64,000 nucleotides of DNA from Ceratothoa steindachneri. Lineage: Eukaryota; Arthropoda; Malacostraca; Isopoda; Cymothoidae. The DNA is taken from contig OZ018328.1 of NCBI GenBank assembly GCA_963969495.1, positions 126,930,045-126,994,044 on the forward strand. The letters run 5' to 3'. The notes beneath the pieces are model-generated. The model was given only the letters and a program-made list of their open reading frames with translations, was not told the origin of the DNA and searched no databases. Position numbers and translations under genes: made by a program. This document shows positions 47,958 to 59,580 of the stretch, in pieces. Numbering within the stretch: the first letter of the stretch is position 1; every line of letters starts with the position of its first letter.

Positions 47958-49324
47958 TAGGTGGGGGAATAAGTTCTTGCGTTTTTTTTTATGTTGTGTT
48001 GACTTAAGTTTTGTTGACGTGATTTGTGCACATGTTAAGAAACAATAATAAATAATGAGAGCAAAATTTTCAAAGGTTAGGCTACGTCTCTTAGCAGCGT
48101 AGACTATTAGGCTTTTGCTTAGGCTACGCCTTGAAGTTGAATGATAAGTCATTTCGGTCTATTTAAAAGTTGTGTTAATTTAATTTTTGTTCTGTACCCT
48201 TAAAATCGAATGTCAAGTTGAAAGAAAGGCGCATTTTCGACACTTCTTGTTATTCATTTTCAATCGAGACGGAAACAATGCAAACACAGCCAAAGCTCGT
48301 CGCGATATTTGTGCTGTGTACGGAGAAAATGCTTTATCAGAGAGGAAATCTCAATGGCGGTTTTCACGTTTCAAAAATGGTCATTTCAATCTTAATAACG
48401 AAGAACGTTCTGGTCGCCCCATTAAGTTGGATGAAGATCGATTGAACGACCTTCTTCATGAAAATCATTGTTAATCGACTAGAGAATTGGCTGTACAATT
48501 GGTGTATGATCAGAAAACTGTAGTGAATCACCTTCATTCGATTAAGAAAGTTCAAAAACTTGGTGCATGGGTCCTGCACGCTTTGAGCGAAAGCAACAAA
48601 CTTCAACGCTCCACGATTGCCGTAGGTTTGCTTGCTCGTCACAAGGCTACTCGTGGATATAAGGACAGATTTCTTCACCACATCATCACTTGCGACGAAA
48701 AGTGCTGTGTTTATGTCAACATGAATTATTGAAAACAATGGGTTAGCCCCAATAAAAAAACAACTTCAGCGTTTAAATCATGCACTTCATCCTTGAAAGA
48801 CGATGTTGTGTGTGTTGCTGGGATTGTGGAGGCATCATTCTCTATGAACTCCTTGCGAACAACGAGATTGTCAATGCAGAACTCTACGTTCAACAAAGGT
48901 ATCGACTCGCCGAAGCTATTCGTAAAAAGCGACCTCATCGACGTTATGGAGTCCTTCTGCAACACGACAATGTTCGTCCTCACATTGCCAATATGACAAA
49001 AGACGCTATCCAAACGCTTAATTGGCAAATCCTGCCACATCCTCCATATTCGCCAGACTTGGCTCCCGCTGATTTCTATCTGTTGCTATCTCTCTCCAAC
49101 AATTGGCGCGGCGTTTCGTTCATTACTGATGTGGAATTAAGAACCTGGTTAGACGAGTTTATCGAAAAACTAGTTGAACGTTAGGAAGAAGTCGTAAATA
49201 ACAGCGGAGAATACATTATTGATTAAATTGCATATTGTTATCAATTAAAAATGAAGTTTTTCAAAAATTGTTAATGGTAATGAATAAATTTGCTAAAACA
49301 ACAGGAACATATTCCTCAACCCAA
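47957..49324 (+). mobile_element. Mariner element inserted at the edge of a TA microsatellite
   Basis: The left end ttaggtgggggaataagttc and the right end (read inwards) ttgggttgaggaatatgttc are diverged inverted repeats of about 25 bp, each flanked by TA (47955-47956 and 49325-49326). The length is 1368 bp, close to a full mariner. The left target TA is the last unit of the (TA)n run. Confidence 0.85.
48187..49225 (+). pseudogene. Mariner transposase pseudogene (DD34D type)
   Basis: The N-terminal open frame 48187-48474 has HFRHFLLFIFNRD, ARRDICAVYGENALSERKSQW (helix-turn-helix) and NEERSGRPIKLDED. After a TAA come ELAVQL and VVNHLHSIKKVQKLGAWV, then LLARHKATRGYKDRFLHHI with TCDEK (first catalytic Asp). 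After another stop and shifts, open frame 48780-49184 has YGVLLQHDNVRPH (second Asp), the PPYSPDLAPADFYLL box (third Asp) and ELRTWLDEFIEKLVER. The segment that normally lies between DEF and LVER is shortened, and a stop precedes EEVVNNSGEYIID. All three catalytic aspartates are readable, but at least four stops or shifts break the gene. Confidence 0.88.
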
Positions 49325-49539
49325 TATATTAAAAAATTCCCACAGGAAAATGAAAGGCAGATTCCAAGTACTTTCAAGCTTATTCAGTTTATTATCAAAG
49401 AATAACGAAAAATTATACAAAGGACCCAAAATAGAAAATAATATCAAAGATGTGAAGTATAAAACCAAAGAGATAAGGTCTACTTCCAGAAAATTCTAAC
49501 CTTGGCACAAAGAATCTAAAGATTTATGTGACTAAACTA

Positions 49540-50745
49540 TGTACATACATGCCCGATTGTGAATACATAAGAATAAACAAGAGAGAGATAACTAAATTAA
49601 TAAATCAAAGGGCTAAGATTTAAAATGGACAATTTCGTTATAAATAAGCCTTTTAATAACAGGGTCTAGTTTAAAGAGACCAGAGGATATATTAAAATTA
49701 GGCGTGGAATTAATGAATGAGCATTCAACAATATTTCTTTGAACAAAGTCATCAGATTTGTAAATATATTTAACGGAATTCCAATTGATATGGTGACTGT
49801 TTTCCGATAAATGGACAATGAAACCACTACTGCTATCCCTGCCTCCTAATATTGTATTTATGTTGCATCAAGCGTACACTTAATGATTTGCCGGTTTGCC
49901 CAAAGTATTGCTTACGGCAAACTGAACAATAAACAGAATAAACCCCCCTATACTATTGTTATTATTATGAATCAACATTTTATACATGGTAGACTGATAT
50001 ATGAATATAAAAAAAATATTTAATTTATTCAAAAGGCGCGTAAGAAGGAAAAGGACTCAGAAAACGGTAAAACAAGGGAATTTTTAAAATTGTATGGGGG
50101 AGGGATTTCAGTTCTATAGAAGGATTTTTTTGCCAAGTCTAGGCATCCTGCAGAAAATTTATGAGGGTAGCAAAGATTGGTCCTAATTTTAAAGATCTTA
50201 GAAATCTCACGATCCAAGGCTAGTGACCGTTTGACTTTATCATTATTACCTGAGTAAAAATGAATATAAGAACAGGCGTTGGTAGGCTTACGATAGACGG
50301 AAAATTTGAATACAGCTGGAGTTCTACGAATAGGTAGATCTAAGGACGGGAGGAAACCATTTTGTTCGAGTTCCAGGGTAAATTTAATAGAAGGAACCAG
50401 AGAATTCAATTCAAAAAGAAAACTATTAACACGTTTAGAAGAAGGCCACAGATAAACAATATGATCTATATATCGGAACCAACAGGGGGTAACTCGATAA
50501 TGGTGGGGAGGAAGGTAGTTTAAAAAAATTCCATATATATTTTAGAAAGAACAGGAGATAAGCAATTTCCCCAAACCAAACTTTTAATAGCCAATTAACT
50601 GTGGCTAAATTCTTTCGGTGAGAATTCTTATCTTCAAGCTCGAGAAGGGGGAACAGAGTTGAATTGAGAAAACGACGTGTCTCAGCCAGAAAGGTGAGCC
50701 TATACTCTTTTTCTCCGGCTGTGCCTAGCATTATATATGGGCCAG
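49540..50745 (-). pseudogene. Penelope-like element: RT with C-terminal GIY-YIG endonuclease
   Basis: Read on the minus strand. TAGEKEYRLTFLAETRRFL and KNSHRKNLATVNWLLKV start near 50720-50580. The RT catalytic region RYIDHIVYLWPSS lies at 50445-50475, where YIDD would be expected and YIDH is found. LNSLVPSIKFTLELEQNG, FLPSLDLPI and FKFSVYRKPTNACSYIHF follow at 50409-50230, typical of Penelope RTs. After several shifts, VYSVYCSVCRKQYFGQTGK with LSVRLMQHK lies at 49862-49945, a GIY-YIG-type nuclease core. SGFIVHLSENSHHINW..KYIYKSDD follows near 49740-49830. RT then GIY-YIG is the domain order of canonical Penelope elements. Frames are broken throughout; no intact 5' part. Confidence 0.85.
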
Positions 50746-50759
50746 CTGGAAGCGAAAAT

Positions 50760-51480
50760 GACTTATGCCAAGCAGGGACATCTCTTTACACAAACACTCC
50801 ACCGGCGGATAGGGGTTAATTACAGTGGGGTTTCTTGATATCGTCCGGGGAGGCGGGCATCTTCTTCTTGAGACCGCTTCCCTAATCAGCACAAGTGGCT
50901 CGATTCTCTCACGGTTTCCTCGACTTTGCTCTGCTTGGCCTCATGGCGGTATAAACCTCTATTCCCGACATCTTCTTCCTTCCTAAGATGGAACATTTGG
51001 GGGAGAAGTGACATATGACAATCGCTGGATGAGGGTTAAGCGTCTCAATTTTTCCGACGCAGGGAGTGAAGAAACAATGAGGGATACCTGACCTTAGTTT
51101 GAACGAACTTAAGTGGCTAAGGCATATTTAAATAAAACGAGTATCCAGGTACACAAAGAAGGAATAAATGAATTGATACAGGACAAAGAGAATATTGACT
51201 TACAAGGACTAACGTTAGTTTCCACCAGAGGCTCGATAGCTCAGTTCAATAACGACATAGGGCTATACAAGCAAATAAACACACATAAATACACATAAAA
51301 TAAGTAATACAGGAACAAATACAAGAGGGAAATATATATTAAAAGGAAATCAATTGAACTTGAAAATACAAACGGTTACAGAATCGTTCTCAGTTTGCGA
51401 ACAGAAACATTTACTACTATATTTATACAAACAAGCCAAAAGAAAAGAAAAATCAATCATAAAATTTCCTTTAGATTAGA
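50760..51480. other. Spacer between Penelope-like and Ty3-type elements
   Basis: A GC-richer stretch (50760-51100) followed by AT-rich sequence. It could include the 3' terminal repeat of the Ty3-type element or the 5' part of the Penelope-like element. I could not pair it with any second copy. Confidence 0.35.
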
Positions 51481-51484
51481 TTGT

Positions 51485-52130
51485 GGTAGATTTTAGAAGG
51501 TTTCTACTCAGGTTATCTGCCTCACAATTATCTGAGCCTTTGCTACTCGTAGATACAATCTTAAATTGAAATTCCTGGAGGAATAAGCTCCAGTGCATAA
51601 GACTACCATTATTGTTTTTCACATTTCGCAAATATGAGAGGGACTTGGGATCGGTCTCAATAAAGAATTCTTTACCTAAGAGGTACAGCCTATATTTTTG
51701 TACCGCTTATATGATGGCAAAGGCCTCTCGCTCGATGACGGTATAATTTTTTTTCCGAGGAAATAGCTTATGACTCGCGTACACAACGGTGAAGCTTTCA
51801 CCTTTATCACCATATTGGAGTAGGACGAATCCCCTCCCTTCGTTACTCGCGTCGGTCCTAATACCGAAAGGATTGTTAGGGATGGGAAGCTGGAGAATAG
51901 GGGCGGATGACAATTTTCCCTTAAGCTGGTTGAAGTGTGCGATGGTTAACGGGGTCCAGACAAGGTGTTCGGGGGGACTTTTTCTTTAGCAAGTTGCACA
52001 GAGGGGCAGAGGCCGACGAAAAATGTGGACAAAGCGGCGGTAGAAGGAAGCAGATCCCATGAACGATCTCAACTGCTTTTTATTGATTGGAAGTAGCATA
52101 TCTATAACTGCGTGGAATTGGTCCTCCTGG
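51485..52130 (-). pseudogene. RT connection and RNase H of the deleted Ty3-type element
   Basis: PINKKQLRSFMGSASFYRRFVHIF (cut by frame) near 52110-52030 is the connection after the RT thumb. APILQLPIPNNPFGIRTDASNEGRGFVLLQ (51900-51800) and YASHKLFPRKKNYTVIEREAFAI hold the first Asp and the Glu of RNase H. FFIETDPKSLSYL near 51670-51630 carries the next Asp. The YASHKL..E.NY....E.E..AI pattern is standard for Ty3/gypsy RNase H. Frame changes are present. It would degrade template RNA in an active copy. Confidence 0.8.
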
Positions 52131-52179
52131 GGGCCAATTGGTCGATTGCCACACGGGGAAAGGGTTCTGAAATGATGGG

Positions 52180-52458
52180 TCCCTTCTGCAGCGGAGCGGA
52201 TTTGGCACGTCCTTTTTGCGGCTGTCTTCTGACATATATCGCACTCTTGGCAATAACTCGAAATGTCATCTGCAGCACCGGTTGAATACAAATATTTAAA
52301 ATTCTCTGAGCCGTCCCAGTGTGGCTGAAGTGTCCAGAGAATAAACTTTCATGGGCATTCTTTAAGATGAGTGGGACATGGGAGCGGGGAATGCACAACG
52401 CATGGGCCTCAGAACTATTACTTTCTGAGCAAGCGCGGTACAAAAAGTCGTCCTTCAC
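52180..52458 (-). pseudogene. Integrase N-terminal zinc-binding domain, truncated
   Basis: VPLILKNAHESLFSGHFSHTGTAQRI followed, in a second frame, by DISSYCQECDICQKTAAK gives the H-H-C-C zinc domain of retroviral-type integrases. The start of the catalytic core, EPFPRVAIDQLAP, still has the first catalytic Asp. The reading then jumps into RT connection sequence (DMLLPINKKQLRSFMG), so the second and third catalytic residues are deleted. Confidence 0.75.
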
Positions 52459-52849
52459 GTTGTATGGGATGACTTTGTTTCCATGGATAAATTCTTGTAC
52501 CTTATTCCTGGCTTTGGTCCAAAGGGGACGGAGTGAATCACAATCTTTTTGATTTTTAGCGAATTCCTCATCATAACGCTGTTAAACAAAGTAGGGGGCT
52601 TTAAGCAGAGCGGGCGTCTCTGCTTAATTCTTCATCTGAGATCGCGTGATGACTGGTTGAGCCACAGAGGTGTAGGAAACCCTGGTTTGCTGCCCAATCA
52701 AAAAAGCACAAAATTTTATTGGTGCTGGTACTACCTCAGCCAAGCTACTAAAGTACGCACACTTGATGAAAAAAATTTCACGATGGGGAACCAGTTTTCA
52801 CGCCCCAGGTAGTCATGTACTACCGCAAATTTGACATGGTTCGGAGCTA

Positions 52850-53165
52850 CTGGGGAAAGTGCTCGCCCGACACCATTATACAAGTACACTTTGCATCTCG
52901 GACAAGGTTAGAGAGTCGGCAGCCGTTTACTGCTCCGGTCTCAAACTTTAAGTCTCTAGGGGAGATTTTTTTAAACAAGAAATTACCATGTTGGCCAAAG
53001 GCATTAGAGGCAGACGGAGAGGAAGACGGTTCAGTTTGTAACGGTAGTGGCGAAGGGGTAGCACTAATTTGGTGCACTTCGTAGTGAGAAAGGCTGCGAA
53101 ATTTAGAGTTCTGAGGGCAGTTGGTGTTAACATGATTTTCATTACCGTACGAGAAGCACGCAATA
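52850..53165 (-). pseudogene. Zinc knuckle and protease region of the deleted Ty3-type element
   Basis: SYGNENHVNTNCPQNSK near 53150-53100 is a degraded CCHC knuckle (its first Cys positions are disturbed). KFETGAVNGCRLSNLVRDAKCTC follows at about 52955-52885. In the relative the same site reads VRDRGCTC, so the expected aspartic protease signature is RDTGCT. Here DTG has become DAK. The assignment to protease rests on position and this signature. Confidence 0.6.
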
Positions 53166-53280
53166 GGTCTCCTGGGGAAAGATAACGCCGGGGGATTTGA
53201 TGAGAGAGCTTTGATGTCCTGAGGTCTAGGAGAAAAGAAGTTTCCTGGCCTCGAGGGGCCAGTTACCCTAACAAACTTAC

Positions 53281-54087
53281 TTAAGTCACAGTGAGGAAAT
53301 TTTGGTTTGCCACTTTCGTCTTAGGGGACGATGGTTCAGTCTTTCTTCCTTCCTTAGGGTAGCATTTATGGTTCGCTGTGAATACATCGGCTTCTTCGAT
53401 GCACTGTTTGAAGGGGGAAAACCTGCGCTCCTTCACAAATGATCTAATTCTCGAAGAGAGCGAAGCCAAAATCTGGTCCTTCAGGACAAAGTCGACTAGC
53501 GCTACATAATCGTGGTGAACTTTAGACGAATTGAGCCAGAAATGGAAGTGCCTCTTAAGTCTATACCCAAACTGACGAAAAGTTTGATTGGGTTGAATAC
53601 GGGCGTGGCGAAATTTAGCGCAATAAAAATCCGGAGTCATATTATACGCAGCCAGCAGTTCCAATTTCAACGGCGAATAATAAATTGGACGGGAGGGATA
53701 TGAAAATATGTCGAGGCTTGGAACTTAGCAACGGCAGGAGTTTGGCGACGCCGTCGGCTTCAATATCTCAGTTGTTAACTTCGAATATTTTCTCGAAATG
53801 CATTAAGTAAGAGCAAAAATCTTCACCTTCCTTGTAAACTGGGAGCTACACAGACGCAACTATTGGACTTCATTTCTCGAGTTGATGGAGAGCGTTTCGA
53901 TTCTCGCTCTATTCATCTCCAATTCATGCTGGGATATTCTTTTTATTTCTTCTTTCTCTCCCTCAATCTTCTGTCTCTCTTTTCCACTCTCTCGGCTCTC
54001 TCGTCTTCTTGTATGTATGACGAAAGATCCATGCCGGTTAGTCCAAGGAATTCGCCTTACGATTTAAATTTGTCGAACGAAGACATG
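53281..54087 (-). pseudogene. gag of the deleted Ty3-type element
   Basis: It starts at ATG 54087 (MSSFDKFKS, then a stop). A charged helical stretch (SYIQEDERAERVEKRDRRLRE) lies near 54030-53960, like the Glu/Arg-rich stretch of the plus-strand relative. The open part 53670-53281 (MKLELLAAYNMTPDFYCAKF, IQPNQTFRQFGYRLKRHF, LVDFVLKDQILASL) is the gag core. It matches the decayed gag at 60.85-61.15 kb residue for residue in many places (LLAAY, QPNQTF..FGY, DALVDLVLKDQLLASL, YPKEGRKTEP). Gag packages the element RNA. Broken by stops. Confidence 0.75.
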
Positions 54088-54090
54088 TTA

Positions 54091-54537
54091 TCACGTATTA
54101 TCGAACTTAAAAAACCTCCACAAAATTACGCACACCGATGCGATTTTTATTTTTCGTATAAGCACTTGGATATAAATGCCTCAACAAACTTGACGCTAGA
54201 GACTTTACCTATGCCCAACTAACACAAAGAAAAATTCTTACTGAGCATTTCAAGGTCTGAAAAGATAAAATTCTGTTGCAGAATAAATGAGATCTACTGT
54301 CTTCAAAAATTAAACACAATAATCCTACAGGGTAAATAGAAAGTGGCTACACGAAGAAAGTGGTTTGCGGGTGTCAAATGGGACATTGAAATGCAAAAGA
54401 TTATTTCTCCGTACCTTCTTCATATCCAAAGTTTTCAGCCTTATAACTACTTAAAAAAGAGAGAAAAGAAAACCTTTAAAAGACCCTTTAAAATACCCTC
54501 TAAGACCCTTCTAAACCGGACACCAGTATTTATAATT

Positions 54538-54620
<83 letters not shown>

Positions 54621-55104
54621 TATATTTAGACGGAGTGGGCGGTCAAGCTCAATTGAGTGATCTTCGCGCCTCTCCCACCAGTGGCAGTCGAGGGGGTTGC
54701 TAAGTAGGCGGGAACGGGGTTCCCAATCGAGTGTGTGGAAGAATTTATCTACAGAATCGAGTGCAATTTTCCGTTAGTATACTAAAGGATGCTGCGGGAC
54801 TCTAGGACTATGGAAAGGAGGGTACCAAAATAATCTTTAATAATTTCAATAGCTATATGTTATATTCAAATGGAAAATATTGCAAACGGATCCTTAATGT
54901 TTACAGGAATCAGATGAAAAGAATTTACTTGTCAAGAAACCACAATTGAGTCGCTGAAACCTAGCTTGAGTGTTGAGGCTTTATGAAACGACGCAGAGGA
55001 TGGGTGATTGAAAGAGTAAATCGTACTCGATAAGGTTAACCTCGATGAGTGAATTCAATGATTTACTTGCGCCAGACGAGGTTAAACCCGAATCCAATGA
55101 TATT
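54091..55104. other. Region with a (TA)n run; possible 5' LTR of the minus-strand element
   Basis: (TA)n at about 54537-54620. A 5' LTR should lie here, but I found no second copy near 51 kb to prove it. Otherwise nothing is recognised. Confidence 0.4.
54537..54620. repeat. (TA)n microsatellite
   Basis: About 84 bp of TA, with one early interruption (ac near 54549). Confidence 0.95.
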
Positions 55105-55222
55105 TAATTGACTGGGGCTAAATTCTTTTGGTGAGATTTCTTGCTTTTGAGCTCTAGTAGGAAGAACGGAGCTGAGTCGAGAAACCGAGGTGTCTGCTTT
55201 TCTCCGGCTGTGTCTATCATTT
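55105..55222 (-). pseudogene. Second Penelope-like fragment
   Basis: The minus strand reads TAGEKQTPRFLDSAPFFLLEL and KKSHQKNLAPVN, the same segment as at 50735-50580 (TAGEKEY...TRRFL.ST.FPLLELEDK.SHRKNLATVN), with a short internal deletion. Only about 120 bp are alignable by eye. Confidence 0.65.
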
Positions 55223-56157
55223 CACTCCTTTACCAGCCATTATTTTAAAAAACAAGTGCTCTATAGTTCCTTTTTGTTTTCACTTATTTTCTAAACCAAA
55301 GTAAATTTCGTCGAAAAAATTATTAAAAAAAATAGTGCAGATGCGAAAAGCCAAAGATCAAAATGCATAATGGAATAAAAAAGTGAAACAATCCCTTTTG
55401 AATAAAAAAGAAATGAAAGTGGACTAAAAAAATGGGAAGATCTTTCAATAAGTATGAAAAGCACAACGGATATAAGAAAAACGGCAATGAAAGGATCGGG
55501 GATAATGAAAACTCTTTATGATAATTAACCTACAATATCATACGTTGTCATCCCAATAGAGTAGATCCTGTTTGGAACATTACAATCTTTCATTAACAAG
55601 TTTGATATAGAGAATATGCAGTCAAATAAAGAATTTGATCTTCCTTTCTGGCTGACGATGAACCAAATTTAGTTCGCCAAATGGCAGATAGTTCAATAGG
55701 AACACGAATTGGTGATAAGTTAAACAAGTAAGGGATCAAAATACCAGTAGGAATGAAAGAACGAAAGGGTTTACTGTTTTTTGTCATGAAAAAGCAGTCT
55801 ATTCACTCTTAGTAAATAATAAGAGAAATAAAGTAAACAATAAGGAACAAACAAAGCATAAGGAGAATGTAACGGTAAGGAAAACAGATATTACCACAAT
55901 TTTTTTAAATCCTAAATTTGGGGGTCGGACGGTGATTTAATTCGGTCAAGAAGCATAGATTTAATTGTCCTTCTGAGGGAAAATAAGTAGGTGATTAATT
56001 TTTCTGCCTTAGATAAAATTAAGTATTGGGAAATAATTATCTCTATTTTTTATTTCACGAGCCACTACATGGCTGCTCGATTCAGATTAACTGTAGTGTA
56101 GTTAATGTAATTATTGGAACAATCGATAGTTTGATGAGATAAAAAAAACTACCTGGA
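55223..56157. other. AT-rich spacer, nothing recognised
   Basis: Only short frames occur, without any recognised motif. Confidence 0.4.
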
Positions 56158-56662
56158 ATGGTAGCAGTACGAATTCTTTTTACTCTCTCTTCTCACTGGA
56201 GCCACAACACTACAAATCGTTCCCTTCAACTTCTTCTGAACTTTGCCGCTCGAGTCCTCCACCCTTCAGGACACTTCTGTCGTGCCACATCTCTGATCCA
56301 TGTACTTCACTGGCTGTCTATTAAATTTCGAATGGCGTTTAATTTCCTTCCTCTCATATTTAAAATCGTAAACACCGCAACTCTCCATTACCTGTCCTCT
56401 ACACTGGCTGTGTTCCGAAAACAAAGAGCACTTTGCTAAGGAAGGGCTCTCTTGCTTTAAATTCCTCGCACTTGTCTCTGCTGCCTGGGTGTTCGTACCT
56501 TATCTGTATTTGCTCCTAAGCTGTGGAATGGACTGTCTGCAAACATACGCTCGCCTGGTAAATTCAAGTTGGCCCTGAAAACCCACCTTTGATGGAGGGG
56601 CGCCTTGCAAGACTTAAAGGACGCTATATCAAACCTCTATTATTATATTCTTATTATTATCA
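56158..56662 (+). mobile_element. 5'-truncated L2-like LINE, 3' end only
   Basis: It encodes only the ORF2 C-terminus: LQLLLNFAARVLHPSGHF, LIHVLHWLSIKFRMAFNF, LPLIFKIVN and LHYLSS in one frame. Sequence encoding APKLWNGLS..IRSPGKFKLALKTHL near 56510-56590 follows in another. It ends with ggacgctatatcaaacctctattattatattcttattattat. This parallels 9920-10412 of the L2-like element, and the short repetitive tail is the L2-type 3' end. 5' truncation is normal for LINE insertions. Confidence 0.8.
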
Positions 56663-57184
56663 CTTCGAATTAGCCTTTTACATATTATTTTGTTTAATTA
56701 TTGGTTATAAAAGTCTTTTCTTAAGTGTTAGGACTTACATTGTCGGTTACTCAGTTATGCTCATCAATACATTTTCATCCTTGATTATTTTACTTTTCCC
56801 TTTAATCTCGATTACTTTATTATATTTTGCCGAGTTTACAATATTTATAAAAATTTCTTCTTAGAGTTACGTAAATTGTTCTAATATACTGAAAACTGTA
56901 TAAAGATCACTATAATATATGCCTAAGCTATCAATGGCTGCCTTTTTTAAGATTCAATTTATTAAATCTCATTAGTGATAGCGACAAGTGAAACACACAT
57001 AAGAGGCATCAAGCTTTCCCAATACAATAAAAGATAGTGTCACATTGACAGTAAAAAAAAACAGAATTGTATGTAAATTTGTGGAATATTTATAAATGTC
57101 AGCATTGGTTTCAACAAGGTCAGCTGACCAAAGTTACGTCCTCTCACATATTCTAATTTATGACATCACGACCTACAAAAAATT

Positions 57185-57370
57185 TGATAATTCCTGGACT
57201 AACATTGGGAGGATCTTGGTAATTATATCATAAAAAGAGAATGTAAAACAATACGAGGGATCCAAATTTCGTTAGAATCGGCCTAATAGTTATGAATTTA
57301 TTGGACAATAATTTCTGGCTAACCTTGGGAAGAGTTTGACAATTATATCACTCAAAAAAAGAACATTTGG
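57185..57370 (-). repeat. Dispersed ~128-bp repeat, inverted partial copies
   Basis: On the minus strand this carries the same ordered boxes as 1933-2309. They are tgatataattgtcaaactc with cttcccaaggttagcc (57317-57352), and ataactattaggccgattctaacgaaatttgg (57259-57292), preceded by a second ataattacc..atcctcccaatgttag set (57195-57230). So about one and a half units are present. Confidence 0.8.
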
Positions 57371-59484
57371 CGCGCACAATGGATAACGAACATTACATAA
57401 GATAAAGTAAATCAACACAAATAAAACTCGAAGGCTGGAGTTAACAGACGATCGAAAACCTGAAACAAATTGATGATAGACTATCAAAGTTCTCTTTACA
57501 GCCACCGCTGGCTCGAGAAGTTCGGCGAAATATTTTTAAATTCTCTTTGACAAATGTATGATTCTCTATTTCACTGTCACTTTTTAAATATCCGTCAGCG
57601 AACAAAATTATCGAGAACTCCATACATACAGGTCGATTCTTCCCACTTTGTTTGGCATTCAGCAAAGTTTCTTGTGCTTTAGAGTCAATCAGGCCTTTTT
57701 ATTAACTTTCCCCTTTTCTATAGTTTCTAACATTTCCTAATAAGAACGTCTTTCTTGAGCAATAAGAGATAGGTAGGGGTTATATATAAATGAAATTTTC
57801 AGGAAGGAAATTGAATTTTAAATTTAATAAATGATTGAAGTGTCAATTAGACAAATATAAATATAAACGCTGAAAATATGTTGAATCAAACAAAGTTAGA
57901 TTACATGGTGAACATATTTAGTAAAATACAAAGAAGAGCGATGACTTCTGAAAACTTTAAATTGATACACGAAATATAAGCACAACATCGATGGTCAAGG
58001 TTACGCTAATGCAGTTCAGTACAGTGGTGATAGTGATAGCTTTTAGACGAATATAGCATGTATGCAGAAAAAGACATTCTTGCTTTAACCTAAATAATTA
58101 AGTTGAAGTATTTGTGGTGTTGACTATTATGAATTATTGATTATTATTAGCGACGTACTTCACAGATAAATGTTTTTCTACAATAAAAATTATTAGTTTT
58201 GGGAATTCAATTGGCATCTTCAATGGAAAGTTTTCCATCTATTAAAATTGGCTGATACAATTTTAACACAAAAAATAAATCCTTACAGACAATTAAAAAA
58301 AGCACTTTTTTATTCAACATCCTGTCTTCTCTTGCACTCTGTTCATCTTTCTATATATCTGCTGAGCTATCTTTGTGTCAGTCTCTCTCACGAATCCCTG
58401 CCAAAGGCATACAAACCCTCAGGCTCAAAGATGTACAAATTTATGTTTAGTGCTGTACAACTATTCTACAGGACTATCCCCTCTAATTACAACCCTACAT
58501 TTAATCCAAAACACCTTCCATAGCTTTTAATAGAAAAATCCAATGTTTCCAAAATTTGTGTCCGATAATCTGCAGATAAGCAATTTGCTTAATAAAAGAA
58601 AGTGTCAAAAATGATGGCAACGCTTTGAGAAAGAGAGAGAACTGGCATTTTTGGATAGAAACTATCTTCCCTACCATTTTAGTTATATAGGTCGATTTTC
58701 ATTCCAGTTGTTGTCCATGTAACAGCCTAAATAAATCTCACGCATCTCTCCGTCCGGTAGCTGAATGTAAAGCTGCGCCACTAAGATGATCGATCATTCA
58801 AGTGGAGTCATTGCAGAGAATGTCAATAGGGGAAGTATAGGCACTTGACTCCAATTTCAGTAGTTGCGTTTTCCATTGTTTCCAAACAACTGCTTATCAG
58901 GGAATCAAGTTTATATGCAGTGTCAGAGAGAGAAAGAGAGAGAGAAAGAGACGGTTAGGACGGAAAGAACCCGCGATCGGCTGCTTTTTGAGGTGACAAC
59001 TAAAACCTCCATTGCCCTCTGAATAAATCCTTACTTAAATAAGACCCGGCCATAATTACTGTAATACGACCCAGTGCCCTGATCGCTTTCATTATCCTTA
59101 CGAGTGTCTATTTTGTCTCTTCTGATAGCTTCTTTTTCTTGTCTTCCAAATATCTTAAAAGCCCCAAAACAAAAAGAAATAAGAAACAAACGAGAAAAGA
59201 TCTCTCGAGCCCAGATTCCACCCCAGCAAATAGTCCCTCGATACCTACTTTCGAGGCTGACTGTGGTTACTAGAATACCGGTTGTAATTTCCGTCATAAC
59301 TTCGAACAGGCAGAATAAAAATCGGCCCTAAGAGCAAACCCAACCCGTGCCTTTGGAAAGTACTCGATTTCAGTACTGCTACCCCTCATGCTCCTCTCGA
59401 GCAGTCGAATCTTTGGCTGGCAAATCCACCCAAAATGGGAATCCCCTTTTGTCGGTCATGTGTGTCCGAGTGTATATACTTTGA
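57371..59484. other. AT-rich region, nothing recognised
   Basis: Short frames only, such as 58248-58523 (91 codons), without known motifs. A GA-rich run lies at 58925-58952. Confidence 0.4.
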
Positions 59485-59580
59485 TTTATCTTCCATGTCC
59501 ATTATCTTATTTTTTTATTTATCTTTCATGTCCATTATTTTATTTTTTATTTAACTTTCATGTCCAGCATTTTATTTTGG
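59485..59580 (+). repeat. ~32-bp minisatellite, three units
   Basis: Three successive units of the type tttatctttcatgtccattattttatttttta begin at 59485, about 59518 and about 59550, with a few substitutions. Non-coding. Confidence 0.85.

Larger units (their letters stand above)
51485..54090 (-). mobile_element. Ty3-type retrotransposon with INT before RT (GMR1-like), deleted copy
   Basis: Minus-strand order is gag (54087 to 53281), zinc knuckle (about 53150), protease (about 52940-52860), integrase zinc-binding domain (52458 to about 52180), then the RT connection region and RNase H (about 52110 to 51500). Integrase precedes RT, as in the plus-strand relative at 60.35 kb. A large internal deletion has removed the integrase core, the integrase C-terminus and the RT fingers and palm. 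No LTR pair was identified. Confidence 0.75.

Noticed and set aside
51230..51260. tRNA-like phrase (gatagctcagttc)
   Set aside because: It resembles part of a D-arm but no acceptor stem or B box follows at the right distance.
50760..55000. LTR pair for the minus-strand Ty3-type element
   Set aside because: I compared 50.76-51.48 kb with 54.1-55.0 kb and saw no convincing direct repeat. A dot plot would be decisive.
58248..58523. 91-codon plus-strand ORF
   Set aside because: No family resemblance and no supporting signals in AT-rich sequence.
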